A stretch of DNA of 64,000 nucleotides from an uncultured bacterium (GTDB lineage: Bacteria > Planctomycetota > UBA1135 > GCA-002686595), in NCBI GenBank assembly GCA_938075305.1, contig CALJGV010000033.1:1-64000 (forward strand). Direction: 5' to 3'. The notes under the pieces were generated by a model. It saw nothing but the letters and a program-made list of their open reading frames with translations. It made no database searches and was not told the DNA's origin. The position numbers and the translations under genes are program-made. Of this stretch, positions 35,491-44,409 are shown piece by piece (within the stretch, counting starts at the first letter, position 1; the number at the start of each line of letters is the position of its first letter).

Positions 35491-36441
35491 TCACTCTCCC
35501 CAGAGCTCGGCGGCCGGGTACGGCCCGCCCGCTCGCTCCCAGAACGTGCCCGTCACGAACCGGAAGGGCCGGTCGAGCGCCCCGAGGCGCGCCATCTGCG
35601 CGTCGGTCAAGGTGAGGTCCGCCGCCGCCAGGTTCTCCGCCAGTCGCCCGCGGTGGACCGACTTGGGGATCACGGAGGTGCCGCGCTGGATGGCCCAGGC
35701 GATGAGGACCTGGGCCGCCGTCACCCCCTGCTCCGCCGCGACGGCACCGACCACCTCGTCCTGCAGCAGCAGCGGCTCGTCGTCACCCTTCATGGTCTCC
35801 GGCCGGTCCATGGAGCCCAGCGGTGAGTAGGCCGTCGGCAGGACGCCGAGGTCGTGGCTCCCGTCCACGAGGGCCTGCTGCTGGAGATAGGGGTGGAGCT
35901 CCACCTGGATCACCTCCGGCGGGGACTCGAAGTCCGCGTGGGCCCGGAGGCGCTCGAGGTTGTAGTTGGAGACGCCGATGTGACGCGTGAGCCCGAGCTC
36001 CAGCGCGGCCGTCATTCCCGCCCAGGTCTCCTCGAGGGGCACCTCCTCCAGGCTGAGGAAGTCCTCGGGGCCCTTCGGCCCCACCACGTCGAAGCGAACC
36101 GCCACGGGCCAGTGCACCAGGTACAGGTCCAGGTACTCGACCCCGAGCGCCTCGATCGAGGCCCGGAGCCCGAGCTCGACCTCCTCCTCGCGGTGCCGAT
36201 TGCACCAGAGCTTCGAGGTGATCCAAAGGTCGTCCCTTGAGACGAGCCCCTCGTCGAAGGCCCGGCGCAGCGCCGCGCCGATCTCCTCCTCGTTGCCATA
36301 GATCGCCGCGCAGTCGAGGTGTCGGAAGCCAAGTTCCAGGGCGGTGAACACCGCCTCCCCCACCTCACCGGGGGCCGCCTTCCAGGTCCCCAGCCCCAAG
36401 AGGGGCATCTGATCTCCGTTCTTGAACTCGTGAACTCTCAT
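35491..36441 (-). CDS. aldo/keto reductase
   Basis: A 316-residue NADPH-dependent reductase of the AKR superfamily. The catalytic tetrad is seen at Asp43, Tyr48, Lys77 and His110 (HLDCAAIYGNE, WITSKLWC, YLVHWPV). VIPKSVHRGRLAENL is the cofactor-binding C-terminal motif. It reduces aldehydes or ketones to alcohols; the substrate is not predictable. Its ATG overlaps the ppx stop (ATGA). Confidence 0.95.
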   Translation of the reverse strand: MRVHEFKNGDQMPLLGLGTWKAAPGEVGEAVFTALELGFRHLDCAAIYGNEEEIGAALRRAFDEGLVSRDDLWITSKLWCNRHREEEVELGLRASIEALGVEYLDLYLVHWPVAVRFDVVGPKGPEDFLSLEEVPLEETWAGMTAALELGLTRHIGVSNYNLERLRAHADFESPPEVIQVELHPYLQQQALVDGSHDLGVLPTAYSPLGSMDRPETMKGDDEPLLLQDEVVGAVAAEQGVTAAQVLIAWAIQRGTSVIPKSVHRGRLAENLAAADLTLTDAQMARLGALDRPFRFVTGTFWERAGGPYPAAELWGE

Positions 36442-37946
36442 GGGGACTCCGTGACCTCCAGGTTCAGGTCGAGGGATGCGAGGTGCTTCTCTTCACGCGC
36501 CAAGTCCGCCCGGGTGAGCGGATTTTCGTCCAGCCACCCCGGCGCGAATAGCAGGGTGAGGGCTCCTTCGGTGGCGGTCAGCGTCGGAGTCGGGACGGGC
36601 CGCTCGGTACGGTCCCGTCTCATGCGGAGGGCGATCCGGAGCAGCGGCAGGAGACGCCGGAGCGTCCTGGCCCGCCTTGGCGGCAGGGCCTCCAGGGCGC
36701 CGAGCCGCGGACGACGTCGCTGGCCGAGAATGAGCGCCGCGATCTCCTGGCGGTCCCGGGCGGAGAACCCGGCGAGGTCCGCGTGCTCCACGAGGTACGC
36801 CCCGTGGCGGTGGTAGGCGGAGTGTGCGACGGCGAGGCCCACGTCGTGCAGTTGCGCCGCCCATCCCAGGAGAAGCCGGTCCTCGCCGGACAGCCCGAGG
36901 GGCTCGGACACCTGGTCGAACAGTTCCTCCGCGAGGGCGCGGCAGCGGGCGCCGTGGGCCGGGTCCAGGCCGAGCCGATCCCCGAAGGCCGCGGCGCTGA
37001 CCTCCCGGACGTCCACGTGGTGGATCCTCCCCACCAGGTCGTGGAGCACGCCCTCCCGCAGCGCGCCGCCGGACGGGCGCATGACCTCCACCGAGAAGGC
37101 CTCGAAGACCCCGGTGAGCACCGCGACGCCCCCGGCGATCACCTCGCGGCGGTCGGGGCGGAGCCCCTCCAGGTCCAGCTCCCCTGGCCTGCGGACCTCC
37201 TCCAGGTATTCCTGCAGCCGGGCGAGCCCCTCGCGGCTGACCTCCCCCTCGGTCCACCCCTTGCCCTGGAGGATCGACCCCACGGCGCGGATCGTCCCGC
37301 TGGAGCCGATGGCATGATCCCAGTTCGAGGGTCCGTACCGCTGGGCGATGGGCTCCAGCTCGACCCTCGCGGCCAGGGCGGCCTTCTCGAAGCGCCCGCG
37401 CTTCATGAGCCCGTCCCCGAAGAAGCGCTGGCTCCACGTCACGCACCCCATGGAGAGGCTGTCCTCGCGGGTGGAGACGAAGCGCCTCCCCAGGATGCAC
37501 TCGGTGCTCGCCCCTCCGATGTCCACCACCAGACGACGCTCGTCATCGTCCCCGAGGGAGTGCGCCACGCCCAGGTAGACCAGGCGCGCCTCCTCCCTGC
37601 CAGAGACGATCTCGATGTCGACGCCGAGGGCCGCGGACGCCTTCCTCAGGAAGGCCCCCCGGTCCCGGAGCCGGCGAAACGTGGCGGTGCCCACCGCACG
37701 AACACGAGCCCGCGGGATGCCCTGGATCCGCTCGGACATGCGCTCGAGGGTCGCCAGCGCGCGCGCCTGGACCACGTCGTTCAGCTGCCGATCCTTGAGG
37801 CCCTCCGCGAGCGCCACGCGCTCGCGCAACTTGTCCACCATGAGCGGCTGGCCGTCGACCTCCCTTGCCACCACGAGGTGGAACGAGTTGGAGCCCAGGT
37901 CCACGGCGGCGATGGCCGCGTCTTCGTGCTCGTGCCCTGCCGTCAC
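36438..37946 (-). CDS. ppx: exopolyphosphatase / pppGpp phosphohydrolase (Ppx/GppA)
   Basis: A 502-residue Ppx/GppA protein of the actin-like ATPase fold. It removes phosphate from polyphosphate ends or from pppGpp. Signature motifs are IAAVDLGSNSFHLVVAREVDG, VRAVGTATFRRLRDRGAF, EIVSGREEARLVYLGVAHSLG, LVVDIGGASTECILG, AIGSSGTIRAVG and EVIAGGVAVLTGVF; a C-terminal HD-type domain has AAQLHDVGLAVAHSAYHRHGAYLVEHADL. The GTG start at 37946 overlaps the stop of the trpD2-like gene (GTGA). The pairing with nearby ppk1 points to polyphosphate turnover. Confidence 0.92.
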   Translation of the reverse strand: MTAGHEHEDAAIAAVDLGSNSFHLVVAREVDGQPLMVDKLRERVALAEGLKDRQLNDVVQARALATLERMSERIQGIPRARVRAVGTATFRRLRDRGAFLRKASAALGVDIEIVSGREEARLVYLGVAHSLGDDDERRLVVDIGGASTECILGRRFVSTREDSLSMGCVTWSQRFFGDGLMKRGRFEKAALAARVELEPIAQRYGPSNWDHAIGSSGTIRAVGSILQGKGWTEGEVSREGLARLQEYLEEVRRPGELDLEGLRPDRREVIAGGVAVLTGVFEAFSVEVMRPSGGALREGVLHDLVGRIHHVDVREVSAAAFGDRLGLDPAHGARCRALAEELFDQVSEPLGLSGEDRLLLGWAAQLHDVGLAVAHSAYHRHGAYLVEHADLAGFSARDRQEIAALILGQRRRPRLGALEALPPRRARTLRRLLPLLRIALRMRRDRTERPVPTPTLTATEGALTLLFAPGWLDENPLTRADLAREEKHLASLDLNLEVTESP

Positions 37947-39010
37947 GCGATCAGCGAACGCAGGCGCGCGACGCGCTCGAGGGCCGCACCGGAGTCGAGG
38001 GCGCTCGTCGCCGCGTCTACGCCCTCGGCGATGGTCATGCAGCGGCCGCATGCCTTGAGCATGAGGGCCGCGCTGAGCAGCGTGGCGTTGCGCGCCGCGC
38101 CGGGCTCACCGGCGAGCACCGCCTGCACGGTGTCCGAGGCGGACTGGCAGAGCACCGGGTTATCCGAAGACCCCTGCCCCTCTTCCGCGGGACCAAAGAG
38201 CGGGAGCTCGGGCTCCACCGAGCCGTCGAGGCCGAAGTCGGCGGGCTCGACGGTGACCGAGACCAGGTGATCTCCGTCCAGTTCGATGCCCCGGGTCCGC
38301 TTGGTGACGAAGGGCACCACGCTCCCCTCGGGGCCCTGCAGGGCGACCCCTCGGCGGTGCCCCAGCCCCTTGAGGACCTCGACCGCGGCTCCCAGCACGG
38401 GGCCGCGCTGGGCCCCGATGAGCATCGCCGAGCCCGGGGGTGCGATGAGCTTCTCCAGGGTGGACAGCGGCGTGCGGACGATCATGTCCCCGCGGACCTT
38501 TCGGAGCGAGAGCAGCGGCGGGCAGAGCCCGGCCACCGAGACCGTGGCGAAGCCCGCCTTGGTGATCCAGTCCTCGGCCTCGGTGGAGTCCCAGGTCATG
38601 GACAACCCGAGCCCCTCGAGGACATTCGCCGCCGTCAGCCCGCGCCGGGGCGGGACGCAGCGGTCCGAGACGATGAGCACCCTCGCGCCCGCCGCCGCCG
38701 CGACGATGCCAGCCGCCACCTCGAGGGGAGGGATGGTGTCGTGGCCGTCCTGGGGAGGGGCGACGGTCACAAGGCCGCTCATGCCCATGCAGGGGATCCG
38801 GGACTGGGCGCGGGCGGACATGGCCATGCCCATCAGCTCCTCGGTCGTCACGCCCTTCCAGCGCAGCGTCACCAGGAACGACGCCACGAGGGCGTCGCTC
38901 TCCGAGCCGTTGAGGATCGCCGTGAACGCCTGCGACGCCTCCTCGCGGGAGAGGTTGCGAGGGGACTTGGGACCGGTCCCGAAGGAACCCATGAGGCGGC
39001 GGAGGACCAT
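37943..39010 (-). CDS. TrpD2-like (YbiB) glycosyltransferase family 3 protein
   Basis: A 355-residue protein like anthranilate phosphoribosyltransferase. SREEASQAFTAILNGSESDALVASFLVTLRWKG and PPLEVAAGIVAAAAGARVLIVSDR correspond to the N-terminal helical and PRPP-binding parts, but the GTGGD glycine loop of true TrpD is changed to PQDGHDT, as in YbiB/TrpD2 homologues that bind nucleic acid and do not make tryptophan. No trp genes are near. It is the first gene of a coupled ppx-akr operon. Confidence 0.78.
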   Translation of the reverse strand: MVLRRLMGSFGTGPKSPRNLSREEASQAFTAILNGSESDALVASFLVTLRWKGVTTEELMGMAMSARAQSRIPCMGMSGLVTVAPPQDGHDTIPPLEVAAGIVAAAAGARVLIVSDRCVPPRRGLTAANVLEGLGLSMTWDSTEAEDWITKAGFATVSVAGLCPPLLSLRKVRGDMIVRTPLSTLEKLIAPPGSAMLIGAQRGPVLGAAVEVLKGLGHRRGVALQGPEGSVVPFVTKRTRGIELDGDHLVSVTVEPADFGLDGSVEPELPLFGPAEEGQGSSDNPVLCQSASDTVQAVLAGEPGAARNATLLSAALMLKACGRCMTIAEGVDAATSALDSGAALERVARLRSLIA

Positions 39011-39068
39011 GCGAGAAGTGTAACGGGTCCCCACGCTCCCCTGCGCGGCGCCTCGGCCCTAACAGGCA

Positions 39069-39107
39069 CGCGGCCGGCGCCCTGCCAGAAGCAGATCGCC
39101 GGCCGCG
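39069..39107 (-). terminator. hairpin at the end of the amidohydrolase array
   Basis: CGCGGCCGGCG (39069-39079) pairs exactly with CGCCGGCCGCG (39097-39107), an 11-bp stem with a 17-base loop. It sits 20 bases beyond the last stop of the array, in the 116-base gap before the trpD2-like gene. No T-run on the exit side. It probably separates the array from the trpD2-ppx-akr operon. Confidence 0.6.
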
Positions 39108-39126
39108 CCGAAGTCGAGGTACAGGA

Positions 39127-40638
39127 TCAGTTCCCTGCGGTCGTCGAGGACTCGTCGGGGTCTTCCGACTCCTCGGGGTCTTCCGGCTCCTCGGGATCTT
39201 CCGGCTCCTCGGGGTCCTCGCTCGGCTGCGGCTCCTCGCCGTCACCTCCCCCGGTGGTCTCTTCCTCCGGGGTCTCGTCTTCCGGGTTCTCCTCGACAGG
39301 CTCCTCCTCCGGAGCCTCCGCGGGTGCCTCCTCACCGGCGTCCATGCGCTCGGCCGGCGCGAGGGACGACTCGGGTCGGGGCCGGATGTGGGCGAAGAAC
39401 ATCTCCGCCTGCTTGTCGTACACGATCTCCCCGTCGACGATCGCCCACTGGACGAAGGTCTGGTAGTGGAGCAGGTCGCCGTCGGTGACGATCAGGTCGG
39501 CGTCCTTGCCGACCTCGATGGACCCAATCCGGTAGTCGACGCCGAGCACCCGGGCCGCCTCGATCGTGATCGACCGTAGCCCGGCGAGCTCCGGAAGACC
39601 TCCACGGATGGCGAAGCCCGCCTCGACCGGGAGGTGCAGGAGGTCGGTACCCACGATGCCGCCAAGCGAGATCCCGCGGGACCCGGGGACGACCACGACG
39701 TTGACGCCGTGGCTGTAGAGGGTGGCCGCGTTCTCGATGCTCGAGCCGCCGTCGCGGAGCAGGGACTCGTCCTTCGGTCTGCGGCTCCGGGGCGTCACGA
39801 TCGCGGTGGCTCCGGCCCGGCCGAGCTCGTCCGCCACGGTCCAGCCCTCGCGGCAACCGCTGATGATCGGGCGGAAGCCGAAGCGCTGCGCCAGGTGCGC
39901 GATCTCCAGGAGGTCGGTCCGGCTGTCCGCGTTGAAGCGCGGCCTCACCTCGCCCCGGAGGATCTTGACCGACTTCTGGTCGACGCCCTTCTTGGACGGC
40001 TCCTTGGCCTCCTTGTTGGACTTCTTCTCATCCTCCCAGGCGCGGAAGGCGCGGATATAGTCCGCCGCGCCCTTGAGGTCCTCCTCGACCTTGAGCTGCC
40101 CCTGGGGGTTCCCGTTCGAGTAGCTCAGCGACTCGAACGCCGACGTGTTCACCACGAGCCCCTGCACGTGGCCCCGCTTCAGCTTCGCCACGGTGTTGCC
40201 GTCGACGGCGGTGGTGATGCCCGCCGCGAGGGCGAGGGTCATGTTCTGGTTGTAAGGGTCGACGGAGTCGTCGAGATTGCCGCTGCTCCCGAAGAGTCCG
40301 AACGACCCCACGGCGATCAGGCCCGGGTACACCCGCATCCCGGAGACATCCACGACCTCGGCGTCCTCGGGGACGTCCACGTCGTAACCGAAGGCCTCGA
40401 TCTTGCCGTCCCGCACGAGGATGGTGGCGTCGCGGAGGACGCCGCCCAGGCCGGTGTGAATCTCTCCACCCTTGAGGGCGAGGACCTCCTCCTTGTCCTC
40501 CTCGGACTCCGCCTCCTTGGCGGGCTCGTCATCGAGGGGGGCGCTCGCGAGCGCCGCCGGCGTCAGGAACAGGGAGGCGGCCACGAGGAGCCGCATGGGC
40601 CGCGAGGCGCGGCGCTGCTGGTTGGGTCGGAGGTGCAT
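39127..40638 (-). CDS. array member 1: secreted amidohydrolase-like protein without metal motif, acidic Pro-rich tail
   Basis: A 503-residue exported protein (signal about 16-32, MRLLVAASLFLTPAALASA). The amidohydrolase body has ILVRDGKIEAFGYDV, VYPGLIAVGSFGLFG where PGLIDxHxH should stand, AAGITTAVDG, VGVDYRIGSIEVGKDADLIVTDGDLL and a typical small beta-sandwich. Neither metal histidine of the HxH motif is kept; no obvious HTH or DHG ligand pairs follow. A Lys/Glu-rich insertion (about 190-208) and a C-terminal ~75-residue Pro/Glu/Asp tail are added. ATG at 40638 overlaps the stop of the preceding gene (TGATG). Probably a non-catalytic, secreted paralogue. Confidence 0.85.
   Translation of the reverse strand: MHLRPNQQRRASRPMRLLVAASLFLTPAALASAPLDDEPAKEAESEEDKEEVLALKGGEIHTGLGGVLRDATILVRDGKIEAFGYDVDVPEDAEVVDVSGMRVYPGLIAVGSFGLFGSSGNLDDSVDPYNQNMTLALAAGITTAVDGNTVAKLKRGHVQGLVVNTSAFESLSYSNGNPQGQLKVEEDLKGAADYIRAFRAWEDEKKSNKEAKEPSKKGVDQKSVKILRGEVRPRFNADSRTDLLEIAHLAQRFGFRPIISGCREGWTVADELGRAGATAIVTPRSRRPKDESLLRDGGSSIENAATLYSHGVNVVVVPGSRGISLGGIVGTDLLHLPVEAGFAIRGGLPELAGLRSITIEAARVLGVDYRIGSIEVGKDADLIVTDGDLLHYQTFVQWAIVDGEIVYDKQAEMFFAHIRPRPESSLAPAERMDAGEEAPAEAPEEEPVEENPEDETPEEETTGGGDGEEPQPSEDPEEPEDPEEPEDPEESEDPDESSTTAGN
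39161..39214 (-). repeat. three 18-bp tandem repeats encoding the acidic tail
   Basis: Units at 39161-39178, 39179-39196 and 39197-39214 differ by one or two bases from each other and encode repeated (E/S)EDPEE-type hexapeptides on the minus strand. More degenerate copies flank them. They lie in the C-terminal tail of array member 1 and could vary in number between strains. Confidence 0.8.
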
Positions 40639-41861
40639 CACTGGTCCATGTCCCCGCTGACGAACTTGCCGTCGAGCATGACGGCATCAAGCTTGGTGTC
40701 CGGCTGGAAGGGGTCGCCGGAGAAGATGAGGAGGTTGGCGCGCTTGCCCTCGGAGAGGGTCCCGAGCCGGTCGCCCAGCCCCATGAAGGTGGCGGGGTTG
40801 TGGGTGATGGCGCGGACGGCCGCCTTGCGATCGAGCCCTGCGCCGATCATCACGCCGACGTCCTCGAGGAAGGACTCGAAGCCCGCCTTGGAGTCGGTGC
40901 GAGGCAGCAGGACGAGCTTGGCGCCCGCCCGCTCGAACTCAGCCGGCAGGTTGCGCTGGCGGAGCGTGCCGGGCACGAGGGTGATCAGCGGCTCCATCAG
41001 AACGAAGCACCCGCGCTCACCGACCTCGTCCGCGACGTGGAAGACGTCGATGTCCCGGGTCAGGGGGATGCGAAGGTGCCATTCAAACTCCTCGTCGCCG
41101 ATGGCGTCCACCAGGTGGGCGTAGCTCGCGGCGTTGCGGATGGAGACCAGCGCCCGGAGCTTGCCCTCGCGCAGGTCGAAGAAGGGCTGCACCCGGGGAT
41201 CGGCCGGGGGCGGGGTGAAGGTTGCCTTGGACTTCGACGAGGACTTCTTCTTGTCGCTCTTCGCCTTGGCCTGCGCCTTGTCGAACTTCTCGCGCTCCTT
41301 CTCGACCTTCTCGAGGTGGTCGTCTGCCTTCTTGAAGCCGTCGCGCAGGTTGCGCTTCGCGCTGCTGCTGTTGCGCATGACGACCTTCAGGTAGACCCCG
41401 TCCTCGACGATCATCTCCTCGGAGGAGTCACCTTTGGGACGGACCGCCACCGCCTGGCCGGGGATCCCCTGGCCCGCGGGGTACTGCCCCACCGTGGTGA
41501 CGCCGTTCTCGAGGAACGCCTTGTATGCAGCCGAGGGGTAGAGCTCGGCCGAGGCCATGACCTGCGGGCGCGAGTCGTTGTACCCACCTCCCAACATGCC
41601 GTAGCGCGAGTAGGGGTTCACGAGGCCGGGCATGACGACCTGGCCCTCCTCGAGCTCGACCACGGGGATGCCGCGCTCGACCGGGAGGTCCTGGCCCATG
41701 GTGACGATCTCGCCGTCTTCGACGAGGATCACGGCGTGCTCCATCACCTCCCCGTCGCCAAGCTCGACGCGGGGGGCCTTGATCACGAATAGATCTCCCT
41801 GGACCGGTGCAGCGGGAGCCGCGGCGATCGGACCGAGGAGGAGGAGGGGTGAGAGGATCAT
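40638..41861 (-). CDS. array member 2: secreted amidohydrolase-like protein without metal motif
   Basis: A 407-residue protein with signal MILSPLLLLGPIAAAPAAPVQG. The domain outline is kept (ILVEDGEIVTMGQDLP, ENGVTTVGQYPAGQG, LITLVPGT, AITHNPATFMGLGDRLGTLSEGKRANLLIFSGDP), but the first motif reads VMPGLVNPYSRYG, so both HxH histidines are absent. An insertion of about 35 residues (KKADDHLEKVEKEREKF and KSDKKKSSSKSK) is highly charged and coiled-coil-like. Start is ATG 41861, because the frame further upstream does not resemble a signal. The next gene begins within its stop. Confidence 0.85.
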   Translation of the reverse strand: MILSPLLLLGPIAAAPAAPVQGDLFVIKAPRVELGDGEVMEHAVILVEDGEIVTMGQDLPVERGIPVVELEEGQVVMPGLVNPYSRYGMLGGGYNDSRPQVMASAELYPSAAYKAFLENGVTTVGQYPAGQGIPGQAVAVRPKGDSSEEMIVEDGVYLKVVMRNSSSAKRNLRDGFKKADDHLEKVEKEREKFDKAQAKAKSDKKKSSSKSKATFTPPPADPRVQPFFDLREGKLRALVSIRNAASYAHLVDAIGDEEFEWHLRIPLTRDIDVFHVADEVGERGCFVLMEPLITLVPGTLRQRNLPAEFERAGAKLVLLPRTDSKAGFESFLEDVGVMIGAGLDRKAAVRAITHNPATFMGLGDRLGTLSEGKRANLLIFSGDPFQPDTKLDAVMLDGKFVSGDMDQ

Positions 41862-41916
41862 GTGAGGTAGGTCCTGCGGGACGCGCGACACTGCGCCGGC
41901 GTCCCGAGGTGTTCTG

Positions 41917-43134
41917 CTAGAAGAGCTGACCGTCGCGGTCGCGGTCGTACTCGAGGTCCCCGTCGATGTAGACGGAGCACACGGAGGAGCGGGGGTCGAG
42001 CGGGTCACCGTCCCAGAGGACGACGTCCGCATCCTTGCCAACCTCGAGGCTCCCGACTCGATGGGCAAGGTTGAAGGAGAGGGCGGGGTGGATCGTGACC
42101 GCGCGCAGCATCTGGTAAGGGTCAGCGCCGTAGCGCGCGCTCATGGAGCCCTGGAGGAAGAAGTACTCTTCCGCGATCACGCCGGAGTCCGTGTTGAGGG
42201 AGAACAGCGGGACGCCGGCGTCGACGAACTCCGACGCGGTCCCGACGATCCGCCCCTCGCGGCTCGAGTAGTAATCAATGGTGCGCGGGCCGTGGTTGAC
42301 CGGGATGTCGATGGCGGCGAGAGCCGGCGCGACCTTCCAGCCGTCGAAGCTGCCGTGGGAGATGACGGCGACGGCGCCGTACTTCACCTTCCACATGCGC
42401 GCGGTGTTCACAACGCCCTCGCTGCCGGCGGTGTGGATCAGCACGGGGAGATCCCCGGAGACCACCCGCGAGAGGTTCTCCAGGGCCGGATCGCGCCGGC
42501 CCTGACGGTAGGCGCCCAGCGCGCGGTCCGCCACGTCCCGCAGGTTCCACTCCATTCCGGCGCGGGTGACGCCGACGTCGGAGGCGTTCCGGCGCTGGGG
42601 GTTCGAGTCCTGGGCCACCTTGAGGCCGCCCGGATCACGGACCACGCTCGCCTGGAAGCCGCCGGTGGAGCGCGACTTGTAGATGAGGCCGAAGCCCCCC
42701 ATGTTCGTGCCGCTCCCCGGGATCCCGAAGAGCGTCGTGACGCCGCCGGCCCGGCCGACCTCGATGACGCCGTTGCCCGGACGGTAAGCGGGCGCCGCCC
42801 GCAGCTCGGGGTTGACGGCGTGGACCATGTCATTGATGTCCCCGAAGCCGCCGCTGTGGATGTGGGTGTGCAGGTCCACGAAGCCGGGCACGGCCCAGGT
42901 ATTCAGGGCAAGCACGGGATCCGGGGCGCCCTCACGGGCCTCGATCGGACCCGCGTAGGTGATCTTGCCGTCCTCGAGCACGACCATCCCCGGCGAGTGG
43001 ATCTCGTCCGAGACGTTCATGGTGAGCACCTTGCCCACGTGCAGCACGACCGTGTCGGGCGCGTACGCCGAGGCCGATCCCACGGCAGCCAGCGCGGGCA
43101 CCAGCAGGGCGGCGATGGAGTGCAGCATCACCAT
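41917..43134 (-). CDS. array member 3: secreted amidohydrolase, metal site intact
   Basis: A 405-residue exported enzyme (signal MLHSIAALLVPALAAVGSASA). All expected metal ligands of the amidohydrolase superfamily are seen: His89 and His91 in FVDLHTHIH, a His in LIHTAGSEG, a His in VISHGSFDGW, and Asp in SLNTDSGVIAEE. GGVTTLFGIPGSGTNMGGFG and a closing ...VGSLEVGKDADVVLWDGDP are conserved with members 4-6. It probably hydrolyses an amide, lactam or peptide-like bond outside the cytoplasm. ATG 43134 overlaps the stop of member 4 by seven bases; ATG 43128 is an alternative. Confidence 0.92.
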   Translation of the reverse strand: MVMLHSIAALLVPALAAVGSASAYAPDTVVLHVGKVLTMNVSDEIHSPGMVVLEDGKITYAGPIEAREGAPDPVLALNTWAVPGFVDLHTHIHSGGFGDINDMVHAVNPELRAAPAYRPGNGVIEVGRAGGVTTLFGIPGSGTNMGGFGLIYKSRSTGGFQASVVRDPGGLKVAQDSNPQRRNASDVGVTRAGMEWNLRDVADRALGAYRQGRRDPALENLSRVVSGDLPVLIHTAGSEGVVNTARMWKVKYGAVAVISHGSFDGWKVAPALAAIDIPVNHGPRTIDYYSSREGRIVGTASEFVDAGVPLFSLNTDSGVIAEEYFFLQGSMSARYGADPYQMLRAVTIHPALSFNLAHRVGSLEVGKDADVVLWDGDPLDPRSSVCSVYIDGDLEYDRDRDGQLF

Positions 43135-44375
43135 GCTCGCCCCCCAATCTCCGCGTCGTAGACCTTCTCGCCGTTCACCCAGACCACGTCGAAGCGGGTA
43201 CGGGGATCGATCGGGTCGCCGCTGCACACGAGGATGTCCGCGTGCTTACCCGGCTCGAGGCTGCCGACCCGGTCAGCGATCCCCGACGTCCGCGCGGGGA
43301 TGATGGTGACGCCCCGCAGGCCCTGGGCCCGGTCGTTACGGAGGCCGTAGCGGACCCCCATGGCGGCCTGAGTGGTGAGCTCTTCCTGGGGGACGACGGG
43401 CGCGTCGGTGTTGAACCCGATGTCGACCATGCCCTGCTCCTGGAACCCCCACGCGGTGCCCTCGATGCGCCCGTCCGTGTCGAACCGCGGGGGGCGGGGG
43501 GCCATGATCTCGCGGGGCCCGAGGATGGCGCCGACGCCGAACTCCTTGGCCAGCGGCGTCGTGAGGTAGCTGTCGAAGGATCCGTGGTCGATGTAGGTCG
43601 GCAGGCCGAAGTCCCGCGCCAGCATCGTGATGGTCATCAACACCAGCTGGTAGTACTGGGTGTGGGTCGAGACCTGGGTGTCGCCGGCGTACAGGAAGCG
43701 GAAGATGTCCAGCTCGAGCTCACGCTCGGGCTTGGCGCCCTCGCCCTCCAGGTAGGCGTCCCACGCCTTGGCGTAGGCCTGCCCGCGGCGGAGCCGGAAG
43801 CGCAGCCCGTAGTTCATGAGGATGCGGCCCATGCCGTACCCCCACCGGGTCGGGTTGTCGCCCTGGGCGATCTTGAGCGACCCCGGGTCGCGCAGGAGCG
43901 CCTCCTCGTAGCCATCGACCCCGAGCTTCATGAGGACGCCGGTGCCCCCCATGTTGGTGCCCGAACCAGGGATGAAGAGGATCGTGGTGACCCCCGCCGC
44001 CAGGGGCTTCTCGAGCGCCGCGTTGTTGGGGATGACCGCGGGCGACACGCGCAGCTCGGAGTTGAGCTGGTACACCATGTCGTTGATGTCGCCCCGCGAC
44101 CCGCCCACATGGCTGTGCAGGTCCACGAAACCGGGCGCGAGCCAGCGGTCCCCGTAGTCGATGACCTCGGCGCCATCGGGGACCTCCACCGAGCCGGCGG
44201 GCCCGATGGCCTCGATGCTCCCGCCCCGCATGACCACGACCGGGTCCAGGATGAAGCCCGGGCCCTCGTACTCGCAGGTCAACGCCTTCGCCGCGCGCAG
44301 GACCACGGCCTCTCCCTGGACGGCCGGGGGGGCGGTCCAGAGCAGGGCGCAGGTGCTTGCGACGAGGCAGATCAT
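43128..44375 (-). CDS. array member 4: secreted amidohydrolase, metal site intact
   Basis: A 415-residue enzyme with a short signal (LVASTCALLWTAPPAVQG). Ligands: His87 and His89 in PGFVDLHSHVGG, His in STHTQYYQ, His in YIDHGSFDS and Asp in FNTDAPVVPQEE. GDINDMVYQLNSELRVSPAVIP, GVTTILFIPGSGTNMGGTGVL and VGSLEPGKHADILVCSGDPIDPRT align with members 3, 5 and 6 and mark one subfamily. It follows member 5 by 34 bases and overlaps member 3. Confidence 0.93.
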   Translation of the reverse strand: MICLVASTCALLWTAPPAVQGEAVVLRAAKALTCEYEGPGFILDPVVVMRGGSIEAIGPAGSVEVPDGAEVIDYGDRWLAPGFVDLHSHVGGSRGDINDMVYQLNSELRVSPAVIPNNAALEKPLAAGVTTILFIPGSGTNMGGTGVLMKLGVDGYEEALLRDPGSLKIAQGDNPTRWGYGMGRILMNYGLRFRLRRGQAYAKAWDAYLEGEGAKPERELELDIFRFLYAGDTQVSTHTQYYQLVLMTITMLARDFGLPTYIDHGSFDSYLTTPLAKEFGVGAILGPREIMAPRPPRFDTDGRIEGTAWGFQEQGMVDIGFNTDAPVVPQEELTTQAAMGVRYGLRNDRAQGLRGVTIIPARTSGIADRVGSLEPGKHADILVCSGDPIDPRTRFDVVWVNGEKVYDAEIGGRAW

Positions 44376-44409
44376 GGGGCTTCAGGCGCGGCGCGGAGCC
44401 GCGGTCACC

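Noticed and set aside
37943..39010. True anthranilate phosphoribosyltransferase (trpD)
   Set aside because: The glycine-rich PRPP loop is altered and no tryptophan genes are near, so TrpD2/YbiB is the better name.
39161..39214. Possible CRISPR repeat array
   Set aside because: The 18-bp units are directly adjacent without spacers and lie in frame in a coding gene.
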